Positions 53,001-64,000 of a DNA stretch of 64,000 bases are shown here, one piece after another. Under the pieces are notes generated by a model that was not told the origin of the DNA, made no database searches, and saw only the letters and a list, made by a program, of their open reading frames with translations. Position numbers and translations under genes: made by a program. The stretch covers positions 366,495,704-366,559,703 of the forward strand of contig CM062297.1 in the NCBI GenBank assembly GCA_031216915.1, given 5' to 3'. Source of the stretch: Pictodentalium vernedei (lineage: Eukaryota > Mollusca > Scaphopoda > Dentaliida > Dentaliidae). Position 1 is the stretch's first letter, and every line of letters starts with the position of its first letter.

Positions 53001-56000
53001 ACCGAGCTAATTGACCCCTTCATTAACAAGATTTCACACAAACCGATAATAGACTATAAAGCATAAAACTACAGAACCCACGGCCCGCAAAGCACCACTA
53101 TGCTTCCCAAGGCACCTTCTGTAAATTTGGAAAATACCAAGCAGATTGCCCAATTCACTAACGAACAGCCAGAAAAACTGATAAAAGCCCACATAACAAA
53201 AAAGTTTCCCTTCCTTTTTTGGGTCGCTTTGTAAGCCCAGAAGGGTGCAAAATTTTGGGGGCCAGCATAGAACCACTGTGGTCAGCAAGACACCTACTGT
53301 TTATTTCTGGAATAACGAGCTAATTGGCCCTTTCGTTAACAAGATTTCACACAAACCGATAATAGACTACAAAGCATAAAACTACAGAACCCTTTTTGGG
53401 AGCCTTATGGAACAAAAGTGGTGCATATATTGGGGGGCCCGCAGAGAACTACTCTGCTTCCCAAGGCATCTTCTGTAAATTTGGAGAATACCAAGCAGAT
53501 TGCCCCATTCGCTAACGAACAGCGAGAAAAAACTGATATTAGCTCATATAACAAAAACACTTCCCTTCCTTTTTTGGGTCGCTTTGGGGACCCAGAAGGG
53601 CGCAAAATTTGGGGGACCCGCACAGAACCACTGTGGTTGGCAAGACACCTGTTGTTTATTTCTGGAATACCGAGCTAATTGACCCCTTCATTAACAAGAT
53701 TTCACACAAACCGATAATAGGCAATAAAGCACAAAACTACAAACCCTTTTTCGGAGCCTTATGGAACAAAAGTGGTGCATATTTTGGGGGGCCCGCAGAG
53801 CACCACTATACTTGCCAAGGCATCTTCTATAGATTTGGAGAATACCAAGTAGATTGCCCCATTCACGAACGAACAACGAGAAAAATTCTTATTAGGCCAT
53901 ATAACAAAAACATTTCCCATCCTTTTTTGGGTCGCTTTGTGGACCCAGAAGGGTGCAAAATTTGGGGGGCCCGCACAGAGCCACTGTGGTCAGCAAGACA
54001 CCTACTGTTTATTTCTGGAATACGGAGCTAATTGGACCTTTCATTATGGAACAAAAGTGGTGCATTTATTGGGGGGCCCGCAGAGCACCACTCTGCTTCC
54101 CAAGGCATCTTCTGTAAATTTGGAGAATACCAAGCAGATTGCCCCATTCGTGAAAGAACAGCGAGGAAAATTGATAATAGCCCATTTTAGAAAAACATTT
54201 CCCTTCCTTTTTTGGGTCGCTTTGGGGACCCAGAAGGGTGCAAAATTTGGGGGCGGGCACAGAACCACTGTGGTCAGCAAGACACCTACTGTTTATTTCT
54301 GGAATACCGAGCTAATTGGCCCTTTCGTTAACAAGATTTCACACAAACTGATAATAGACTACAAAGCATAAAACTACAGAACCCTTTTTAGGAGCCTTAT
54401 GGAACACAAGTGGTGCATTTATTGGGGGGCTCGCAGAGCACCACTCTGCTTCCCAAGGCATCTTCTGTAAATTTGGAGAATACCAAGCAGATTGCCCCAT
54501 TCGCTAACGAACAGCGAGAAAAACTGATATTAGCTCATATAACAAAAACACTTCCCTTCCTTTTTTGGGTCGCTTTGTGGACCCAGAAGGGCGGAAAATT
54601 TGGGGGGCCCGCACAGAACCACTGCGGTTGGCAAGACACCTACTGTTTATTTCTGGAATACCGAGCTAATTGACCCCTTCATTAAAAAGATTTCACACAA
54701 ACTGATAAGAGACTTCAAAGCATAATTCTACAAAACCGTTTTTCAGAGCCTTATGGAACAAAAGTGGTGCATATTTTGGGGGGCCCGCAGAGCACCACTA
54801 TACTTGCCAAGACATCTTTTATAGATTTGGAGAATACCAAGCAGATTGCCCCTTTCGCTAACGAACAGCTAGAAAAACTGATAAAAGCCCACATAACAAA
54901 AACATTTCCCCTCCTTTTTTGGGTCGTTTAGTGACCCCAGAAAGGTGCAAAATTTGGGAGGCCCGCACAGAACCACTGTGGTTAGCAAGACACCTACTGC
55001 TTATTTCTGGAATACCGGGCTAATTGACCCTTTCATTAACTAGATTTCACACAAACCGATAATAGACTACAAAGCGTAAAACTACAGAACCCTTTTTGGG
55101 AGCCTTATGGAACAAAAGTGGTGCATATTTCAGGGGGCCCGCAGAGCACCACTATGCTTGCCAAGGCATCTTCTATAAATTTGGAGAATACCAAGCAGAT
55201 TGCCCCTTCCGCGAAAGAAGAGCTAGAAAAATTGATAATAGCCCATATAAGAGAAACATTTCCCTTCCTTTTTTGGGTCGCTTTGGGGACCCAGAAGGGT
55301 GTACAATTTGGGGGGCCCACACAGAACCACTGTAGTCAGGAAGACACCTACTGTTTATTTCTGGAATACCGACCTAATTGGCCCTTTCGTTAACAAGATT
55401 TCACACAAACCGATAATAGACTATAAAGCATAAAACTACAGAACCCTTTTCGGGAGCCTTATGGAACAAAAGTGGTGCATATTTTGGAGGTCTCGCAGAG
55501 CACCACTATGCTTCCCAAGGCACCTTCTGTAAATTTGGAAAATACCAAGCAGGTTGCCCAATTCACTAAAGAACAGCCAGAAAAACTGATAAAAGCCCAC
55601 ATAACAAAAACATTTCCCTTCCTTTTTTGGGTCGCTTTGTGAGCCCAGAAGGGTGCAAAATTTGGGGGGCCTGCAGAGAACCACTGTGGTCAGAAAGACA
55701 CCTACTGTTTATTTCTGGAATACCGAGCTAATTGGCCCTTTCGTTAACAAGATTTCACACAAACCGATAATGGACTACAAAGCATAAAACTACAGAACCC
55801 TTTTTGGGAGCCTTATGGAACAAAAGTGGTGCATATTTCAGGGGGTCCGCAAAGCACCACTATGCTTGCCTAGGCATCTTCTATAAATTTGAAGAATACC
55901 AAGCAGATTACCCCTTTCGCGAAAGAACAGCGAGAAAAATTGATAATAGCCCATATAAGAAAAACATTTCCCTTCCTTTTTGCGTCGCTTTGGGGACCCA

Positions 56001-59000
56001 GAAGGGTGCAAAATTTGGGGGCCCCGCACAGAACCACTGTGGTCAGCAAGACACCTACTGTTTATTTCGGGAATACCGAGCTAATTGGCCCTTTCGTTAA
56101 CAAGATTTCACACAAACCGATAATAGACTATAAAGCATAAAACTACAGAACCCCTTTTGGGAGCCTTATGGAACAAAAGTGGTGCATATTTTGGAGGGCC
56201 CGCAGAGCACCACTATGCTTCCCAAGGCACCTTCTGTAAATTTGGAAAATACCAAGCAGATTGCCCAATTCACTAACGAACAGCCAGAAAAACTGATAAA
56301 AGCCCACATAACAAAAACATTTCCCTTCCTTTTGTGGGTTGCTTTGTGAGCCCAGAAGGGTGCAAAATTTAGGGGGCCCACAGAGAACCACTGTGGTCAG
56401 CAAGACACCTACTGTTTATTTCTGGAATACCGAGCTAATTGGCCCTTTCGTTAACAAGATTTCACACAAACCGATATTAGACTACAAAGCATAAATTACA
56501 GAACCCTTTTTGGGAGCCTTATGGAACAAAAGTGGTGCATATATTGGGGGGCCCGCAGAGCACCACTCTGCTTCCCAAGGCATCTTCTGTAAATTTGGAG
56601 AATACCAAGCAGATTACCCGATTCGCTAACGAACAGCGAGAAAAACTAATATTAGCTCATATAACAAAAACACTTCCCTTCCTTTTTTTGGTCGCTTTGT
56701 GGACCCAGAAGGGCGCAAAATTTGGGGGCCCGCACAGAACCACTGTGGTTGGCAAGACACCTACTGTTTATTTCTGGAATACCGAGCTAATTGACCCCAT
56801 CATTAACAAGATTTCACACAAACCGATAATAGGTTATAAAGCATAAAACTAGAAAACCCTTTTTTGGAGCCTTATGGAACAAAAGTGGTGCATATTTTGG
56901 GGGGCCCGCAGAGCACCACTATACTTGCCAAGGCATGTTCTATAGGTTTGGAGAATACCAAGTAGATTGCCCCATTCACGAACGAACAACGAGAAAAATT
57001 CATATTAGGCCATATAACAAAAACGTTTTCCATCCTTTTTTGGGTCGCTTTGTGGACCCAGAAGGGTGCAAAATTTGGGGGGCCCGCACTGAACCACTGT
57101 GGTTAGCAAGACACCTACTGTTTATTTATGGAATACGGAGCTAATTGGACCTTTCATTAACAAGATTTCACACAAACCGATAATAGTCTATAAAGCATAA
57201 AACTACAGAACCCTTTTTCGGAGCCTTATGGAACAAAAGTGGTGCATAATTTGGGGGGCCCACAGAGCACCACTATACTTGCCAAGGCATCTTCTATAAA
57301 TTTGGAGAATCCCAAGCAGATTGCCCCATTCGGGAAAGAACAGCGAGGAAAATTGATAATAGCCCATTTTAGAAAAACATTTCCCTTCCTTTTTTGGGTC
57401 GCTTTGGGGACCCAGAAGGGTGTAAACTTTGGGGGGGCCCGCACTGAACCACTGTGGTCAGCAAGACACCTACTGTTTATTTATGGAATACGGAGCTAAT
57501 TGGACCTTTCATTAACAAGATTTCACACAAACCGATAATAGACTATAAAGCATAAAACTACAGAACCCTTTTTGGGAGCCTAATGGAACAAAAGTGGTGC
57601 ACATTTTGGGGGGCCCGCAGAGCACCACTATCCTTCCCAAGGCACCTTCTGTATATTTGGAAAATACCAAGCAGATTGCCTAATTCCCTAACGAACAGCG
57701 AGAAAAACTGATAAAAGCCCACATAACAAAAACATTTCCCTTCCTTTTTTGGGTCGCTTTCTGTGCCCAGAAGGGTGCAAAATTTGGGGGGCCCGCACAG
57801 AACCACTGTGGTTAGCAAGACACCTACTGTTTTTTTCTGGAATACCTAACTAATTGACCCTTTCATTAACAAGATTTCACACAAACTGATAAGAGACTAT
57901 AAAGCATAATTCTACAGAACCCTTTTTCGGAGCCTTATGGAACAAAAATGGTGCATATTTTGGGGGGCCCGCAGAGCACCACTATACTTGCCAAGACATC
58001 TTCTATAGATTTGGAGAATACCAAGCAGATTGCCCCTTTCGCTAACGAACAGCCAGAAAAACTGATAAAAGCCTGCATAACAAAAACATTTCCCCTCCTT
58101 TTTTTGGGTCGCTTTGAGGACCCAGAAGGGTGCAAACTTTGGGGGGCCCGCACTGAACCACTGTGGTCAGCAAGACACCTACTGTTCATTTCTGGAATAC
58201 CGACCTAATTGGCTCTTTCGTTAACAAGATTTCACACAAACCGATAATAGACTACAAAGCGTAAAACTACAGAACCCTTTTTGGGAGCCTTATGGAACAA
58301 AAGTGGTGCATATTTTGGGGGTCCGCAGAGCTCCACTCTGCTTCCCAAGGCATCTTCTGTAATTTTGAGGAATAGCAAGCAGATTGCCCCATTCGCGAAC
58401 GAACAGCAAGAAAAACTAATATTAGCTCATATAACAAAAACACTTCCCTTCATTTTTTGGGTCGCTTTATGGACCCATAAGGGCGCAAAATTTGGGGGCC
58501 CACACAGAACCGCTGTGGTTAGCAAGACACCTACTGTTTATTTCTGGAATACCGGGCTAATTGACCCTTTCGTTAACAAGATTTCACACAAATCGATAAT
58601 AGACTATATAGCATAAAACTACAGAACCCTTTTTGGGAGCCTTATGGAACAAAAGTGGTGCATATTTTGGACGGCCCGCTGAGCACCACTATGCTTCCCA
58701 AGGCACCTTCTGTAAATTCGGAAAACACCAAGCAGATTGCCCAATTCACTAACGAACAGCCAGAAAAACTGATAAAAGCCCACATTACAAAAACATTTCC
58801 CTTCCTTCTTTGGGTCGCTTTGTGAGCCCAGAAGGGTGCAAAATTTGGGGGCCCGCAGAGAACTACTGTGGTCAGCAAGACACCTACTGTTTATTTCTCG
58901 AATACCGAGCTAATTGGCCCTTTCGTTAACAAGATTTCACACAAACCGATAATAGACTACAAAGCATAAAACTACAGAACCCTTTTTGGGAGCCTTATGG

Positions 59001-62000
59001 AACAAAAGTGGTGCATATATTGGGGGACCCGCAGAGCACCACTCTGCTTCCCAAGGCATCTTCTGTAAATTTGGAGAATACCATGCAGATTGCCCCATTC
59101 GCTAACGAACAGCGAGAAAAACTGATATTAGCTCATATAACAAAAACACTTCCCTTCCTTTTTTGGGTCGCTTTGTGGACCCAGAAGGGCGCACAATTTG
59201 GGGGGTCCGCGCAGAACCACTGCAGATGGCAAGACACCTACTCTTTATTTCTGGAATGCCGAGCTAATTGACCCCTTCATTAAGATTTCACACAAACCGA
59301 TAATAGGCTATAAAGCATAAAACTGCAGAACCCTTTTTGGGGGCCTTATGGAACAAAAGTGGTGCGTATTTTGGGAGGCCCGCACAGCACCACTATGCTT
59401 GCCAAGGCATCTTCTATAAATTTGGAGAATACCAAGCAGATTGCCCCATTCGCTAAAGAACAGTTAGAAAAATTGATAATAGTCCATATAAGAAAAACAT
59501 TTCCCTTCCTTTCTTGGGTCGTTTTGGGGACCCAGAAGGGTGCAAATTTTGGGGGGCCCGCACAGAACCACTGCGGTCAGCAAGACACCTACTGTTTATT
59601 TCTGGAATACCGAGCTAATTGGCCCTTTCGTTAACAAGATTTCACACAAACCGATAATAGACTATAAAGCATAAAACTACAGAACCCTTTTTGGGAGCCT
59701 TATGGAACAAAAGTGGTGCATATTTTGGAGGGCCCGCAGAGCACCATTATGCTTCCCAAGGCACCTTCTGTAAATTTGGAAAATACCAAGCAGGTTGCCC
59801 AATTCACTAACGAACAGCCAGAAAAACTGATAAAAGCCCACATAACAAAAACATTTCCCTTCCTTTTTTGGGTCGCTTTGTGAGCCCAGAAGGGTGCAAA
59901 ATTTGGGGGGCCCGCAGAGAACCACTGTGGTCAGCAAGACACCTACTGTTTATTTCTGGAATACCGAGCTAATTGGCCCTTTCGTTAACAAGATTTCACA
60001 CAAACCGATAATAGACTACAAAGCATAAAACTACAGAACCCTTTTTGGGAGTCTTATGGAACAAAAGTGGTGCATATTTCAGGTGGTCCGCAGAGCACCA
60101 CTACTCTTGCCAAGGCATCTTCTATAAATCTGAAGAATACCAAGCAGATTGCCCCTTTCGCGAAAGAACAGCGAGAAAAATTGATAATAGCCCATATAAG
60201 AAAAACATTTCCCATCCTTTTTTGCGTCGCTTTGGGGACCCAGAAGGGTGCAAAATTTGGGAGGCCCGCACAGAACCACTGTGGTCAGCAAGACACCTAC
60301 TGTTCATTTCGGGAATACCGAGCTAATTGGCCCTTTCGTTAACAAGATTTCACACAAACCGATAATAGACTATAAAGCATAAAACTACAGAACCCTTTTT
60401 GGGAGCCTTATGGAACAAAAGTGGTGCATATTTTGGAGGGCCCGCAGAGCACCACTATGCTTCCCAAGGCACCTTCTGTAAATTTGGAAAATACCAAGCA
60501 GATTGCCCAATTCACTAACGAACAGCCAGAAAAACTGATAAAAGCCCACATAACAAAAAAGTTTCCCTTCCTTTTTTGGGTCGCTTTGTAAGCCCAGAAG
60601 GGTGCAAAATTTGGGGGGCCCGCAGAGAACCACTGTGGTAAGCAAGACACCTACTGTTTATTTCTGGAATACCGAGCTAATTGGCCCTTTCGTTAACAAG
60701 ATTTCACACAAACCGATATTAGACTACAAAGGATAAAACTACAGAACCCTTTTTGGGAGCCTTATGGAACAAAAGTGGTGCATATATTGGGGGGCCCGCA
60801 GAGCACCACTCTGCTTCCCAAGGCATCTTCTGTAAATTTGGAGAATACCAAGCAGATTACCCGATTCGCTAACGAACAGCGAGAAAAACTGATATTAGCT
60901 CATATAACAAAAACACTTCCCTTCCTTTTTTTGGTCGCTTTGTGGACCCAGAAGGGCGCAAAATTTGGGGGCCCGCACAGAACCACTGTGGTTGGCAAGA
61001 CACCTACTGTTTATTTCTGGAATACCGAGCTAATTGACCCCATCATTAACAAGATTTCACACAAACCGATAATAGGTTATAAAGCATAAAACTACAAAAC
61101 CCTTTTTTGGAGCCTTATGGAACAAAAGTGGTGCATATTTTGGGGGGCCCGCAGAGCACCACTATACTTGCCAAGGCATCTTCTATAGATTTGGAGAATA
61201 CCAAGTAGATTGCCCCATTCACGAACGAACAACGAGAAAAATTCATATTAGGCCATATAACAAAAACGTTTCCCATCCTTTTTTGGGTCGCTTTGTGGAC
61301 CCAGAAGGGTGCAAAATTTGGGGGGCCCGCACTGAACCACTGTGGTTAGCAAGACACCTACTGTTTATTTATGGAATACGGAGCTAATTGGACCTTTCAT
61401 TAACAAGATTTCACACAAACCGAGAATAGACTATAAAGCATAAAACTACAGAACCCTTTTTCGGAGCCTTATGGAACAAAAGTGGTGCATAATTTGGGGG
61501 GCCCACAGAGCACCACTATACTTGCCAAGGCATCTTCTATAAATTTGGAGAATACCAAGCAGTTTACCCCATTCGGGAAAGAACAGCGTTGAAAATTGAT
61601 AATAGCCCATTTTAGAAAAACATTTCCCTTCCTTTTTTGGGTCGCTTTGAGGACCCAGAAGGGTGCAAACTTTGGGGGGCCCGCACTGAACCACTGTGGT
61701 CAGCAAGACACCTACTGTTTATTTATGGAATACGGAGCTAATTGGACCTTTCATTAACAAGATTTCACACAAACCGATAATAGACTATAAAGCATAAAAC
61801 TACAGAACCCTTTTTGGGAGCCTTATGGAACATAAGTGGTGCACATTTTGGGGGGGCCCGCAGAGCACCACTATCCTTCCCAAGGCACCTTCTGTAAATT
61901 TGGAAAATACCAAGCAGATTGCCTAATTCCCTAACGAACAGCGAGAAAAACTGATAAAAGCCCACATAACAAAAACATTTCCCCTGCTTTTTCGGGTCGC

Positions 62001-64000
62001 TTTCTGTGCCCAGAAGGGTGCAAAATTTGGGGGGCCCGCACAGAACCACTGTGGTTAGCAAGACACCTACTGTTTTTTTCTGGAATACCTAACTAATTGA
62101 CCCTTTCATTAACAAGATTTCACACAAACTGATAAGAGACTATAAAGCATAATTCTACAGAACCCTTTTTCGGAGCCTTATGGAACAAAAATGGTGCACA
62201 TTTTGGGGGGCCCGCACAGCACCATTATACTTGCCAAGACATCTTCTATAGATTTGGAGAATACCAAGCAGATTGCCCCTTTCGCTAACGAACAGACAGA
62301 AAAACTGATAAAAGCCTGCATAACAAAAACATTTCCCTCCTTTTTTGGGTCGCTTTGAGGACCCAGAAGGGTGCATACTTTGGAGGGCCCGCACTGAAAC
62401 ACTGTGGTCAGCAAGACGCCTACTGTTCATTTCTGGAATACCGACCTAATTGGCTCTTTCGTTAACAAGATTTCACACAAACCGATAATAGACTACAAAG
62501 CGTAAAACTACAGAACCCTTTTTGGGAGCCTTATGGAACAAAAGTGGTGCATATTTTGGGGGTCTGCAGAGCTCCACTATGCTTCCCAAGGCATCTTCTG
62601 TAAATTTGGAAAACACCAAGCAGATTGCCCAATTCACTAACGAACAGCCAGAAAAACTGATAAAACCCACATAACAAAAACGTTTCCCTTCCTTCTTTGG
62701 GTCGCTTTGTGAGCCCAGAAGGGTGCAAAATTTGGGGGGCCCGCAGAGATCCACTGTGGTCAGCAAGACACCTACTGTTTATTTCTGGAATACCGAGCTA
62801 ATTGGCCCTTTCGTTAACAAGATTTCACACAAACCGATAATAGACTACAAAGCATAAAACTACAGAACCCTTTTTGGGAGCCTTATGGAACAAAAGTGGT
62901 TCATATATTGGGGGACCCGAAGAGCACCACTCTGCTTCCCAAGGCATCTTCTGTAAATTTGGAGAATACCATGCAGATTGCCCCATTCGCTAACGAACAG
63001 CGAGAAAAACTGATATTAGCTCATATAACAAAAACACTTCCCTTCCTTTTTTGGCTCGCTTTGTGGACCCAGAAGGGCGCACAATTTGGGGGGCCCGCGC
63101 AGACCCACTGCAGTTGGCAAGACACCTACTGTTTATTTCTGGAATACCGTGCTAATTGACCCCTTCATTAACAAGATTTCACACAAACCGATAATAGGCT
63201 ATAAAGCATAAAACTACAGAACCCTTTTTGGGAGCCTTATGGAACAAAAGTGTTGCGTATTTTGGGAGGCCCGCACAGCACCACTATGCTTGCCAAGGCA
63301 TCTTCTATAAATTTGGAGAATACCAAGCAGATTGCCCCATTCCCTAAAGAACAATTAGAAAAATTGATAATAGTCCATATAAGAAAAACATTTCCCTTCC
63401 TTTTTTGGGTCGTTTTGGGGACCCAGAAGGGTGCGAAATTTGGGGGGCCGCACAGAACCACTGCGGTCAGCAAGACACCTACTGTTTATTTCTGGAATAC
63501 CGAGCTAATTGGCCCTTTCGTTAACAAGATTCCACACAAACCGATAATAGACTATAAAGCATAAAACTACAGAACCCTTTTTGGGAGCCTTATGGAACAA
63601 AAGTGGTGCATATTTTGGAGGGCCCGCAGAGCACCACTTTGCTTCCCAAGGCACCTTCTGTAAATTTGGAAAATACCAAGCAGGTTGCCCAATTCACTAA
63701 CGAACAGCCAGAAAAACTGATAAAAGCCCACATAACAAAAACATTTCCCTTCCTTTTTAGGGTCGCTTTGTGAGCCCAGAAGGGTGGAAAATTTGGGGGG
63801 CCCGCAGAGAACCACTGTGGTCAGCAAGACACCTACTGTTTATTTCTGGAATACCGAGCTAATTGGCCCTTTCGTTAACAAGATTTCACACAAATCGATA
63901 ATAGGCTACAAAGCATAGAACTACAGAACCCTTTTTGGGAGCCTTATGGAACAAAAGTGGTGCATATTTCAGGTGGTCCGCAGAGCACCACTATGCTTGC
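47003..64000 (+). repeat. Satellite array, 354-bp monomers (dimers of ~177 bp), higher-order repeats
   Basis: About 48 tandem monomers, continuing past the window. One half begins GTGCATATTTTGGGGGGCCC and carries AGCACCACTATGCTTCCC; the other begins GTGCAAAATTTGGGGGGCCC and carries AGAACCACTGTGGTCAGC. In one monomer the halves start at 63606 and 63784, and the next monomer starts at 63960 (178 + 176). The halves are clearly related. Monomers before ~48.9 kb are more diverged, as at array edges. Blocks of 11-12 monomers repeat with 3.78, 4.24 and 3.89 kb spacing. Open frames within it are chance. Confidence 0.97.

Noticed and set aside
47063-63827. Many 60-144-codon open frames on both strands in the satellite
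   Set aside because: They repeat every 354 bp in both directions, carry monomer sequence only, begin anywhere and have no family resemblance. They are a by-product of a stop-poor repeat.

Overview
The window looks like repeat-dense nuclear DNA of an animal, most likely a marine invertebrate (mollusc- or amphioxus-like). The grounds are Polinton/Maverick elements, CR1/Jockey-type LINEs, a tRNA-derived SINE, a Mutator-like transposon with a spliced transposase, piggyBac-type MITEs, AT-rich spacers with (TTCA)n, (GT)n and poly-G tracts, and a long satellite array. The exact phylum cannot be read from the sequence. No convincing host gene was found, only one possible host-like exon (46166-46351).

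Layout. 1-1298: inverted end of one Polinton (A), cut by the window edge. 1507-2105: 5' piece of a decayed LINE (LINE-1*). 2112-19708: a second, full-length but decayed Polinton (B) with ~0.7 kb terminal inverted repeats (TIRs). It carries a retroviral-type integrase, protein-primed DNA polymerase B, adenovirus-type protease, packaging ATPase, major and minor capsid proteins and several family-specific small genes. 19709-20604: spacer holding a SINE. 20605-20985: second piece of LINE-1*. 20987-36140: a ~15 kb nested block. Its core, 22378-33257, is a virus-like element with 1.6 kb TIRs, Polinton-type AG...CT ends, a near-perfect 6-bp target duplication and four tandem small genes; a CR1/L2-like LINE (LINE-2*) sits inside its left TIR. 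36145-36570: third piece of LINE-1*. 36575-39518: piggyBac-type MITEs. 39988-45171: a LINE ORF1 fragment, a MULE with perfect 9-bp target duplications, and a third LINE (LINE-3*). 46166-46502: possible exon and a perfect hairpin. 47003-64000: about 48 monomers of a 354-bp satellite, itself a dimer of ~177-bp units, arranged in ~3.8-4.2 kb higher-order repeats and running off the window.

How the parts relate. The three LINE-1* pieces read almost continuously across the two big insertions, giving a nesting order: LINE-1* is oldest, the Polinton and the virus-like block came later, and LINE-2* is younger still. The most unusual item is the 22378-33257 element. Two of its four genes are related to each other (zinc-finger-like start plus a basic core-protein-like C-terminus). 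Each gene is preceded by a TATA-type module, and for two genes the stop codon lies inside the next gene's TATA box. Polintons A and B differ in a coordinated way in a 19-bp motif repeated along their TIRs.
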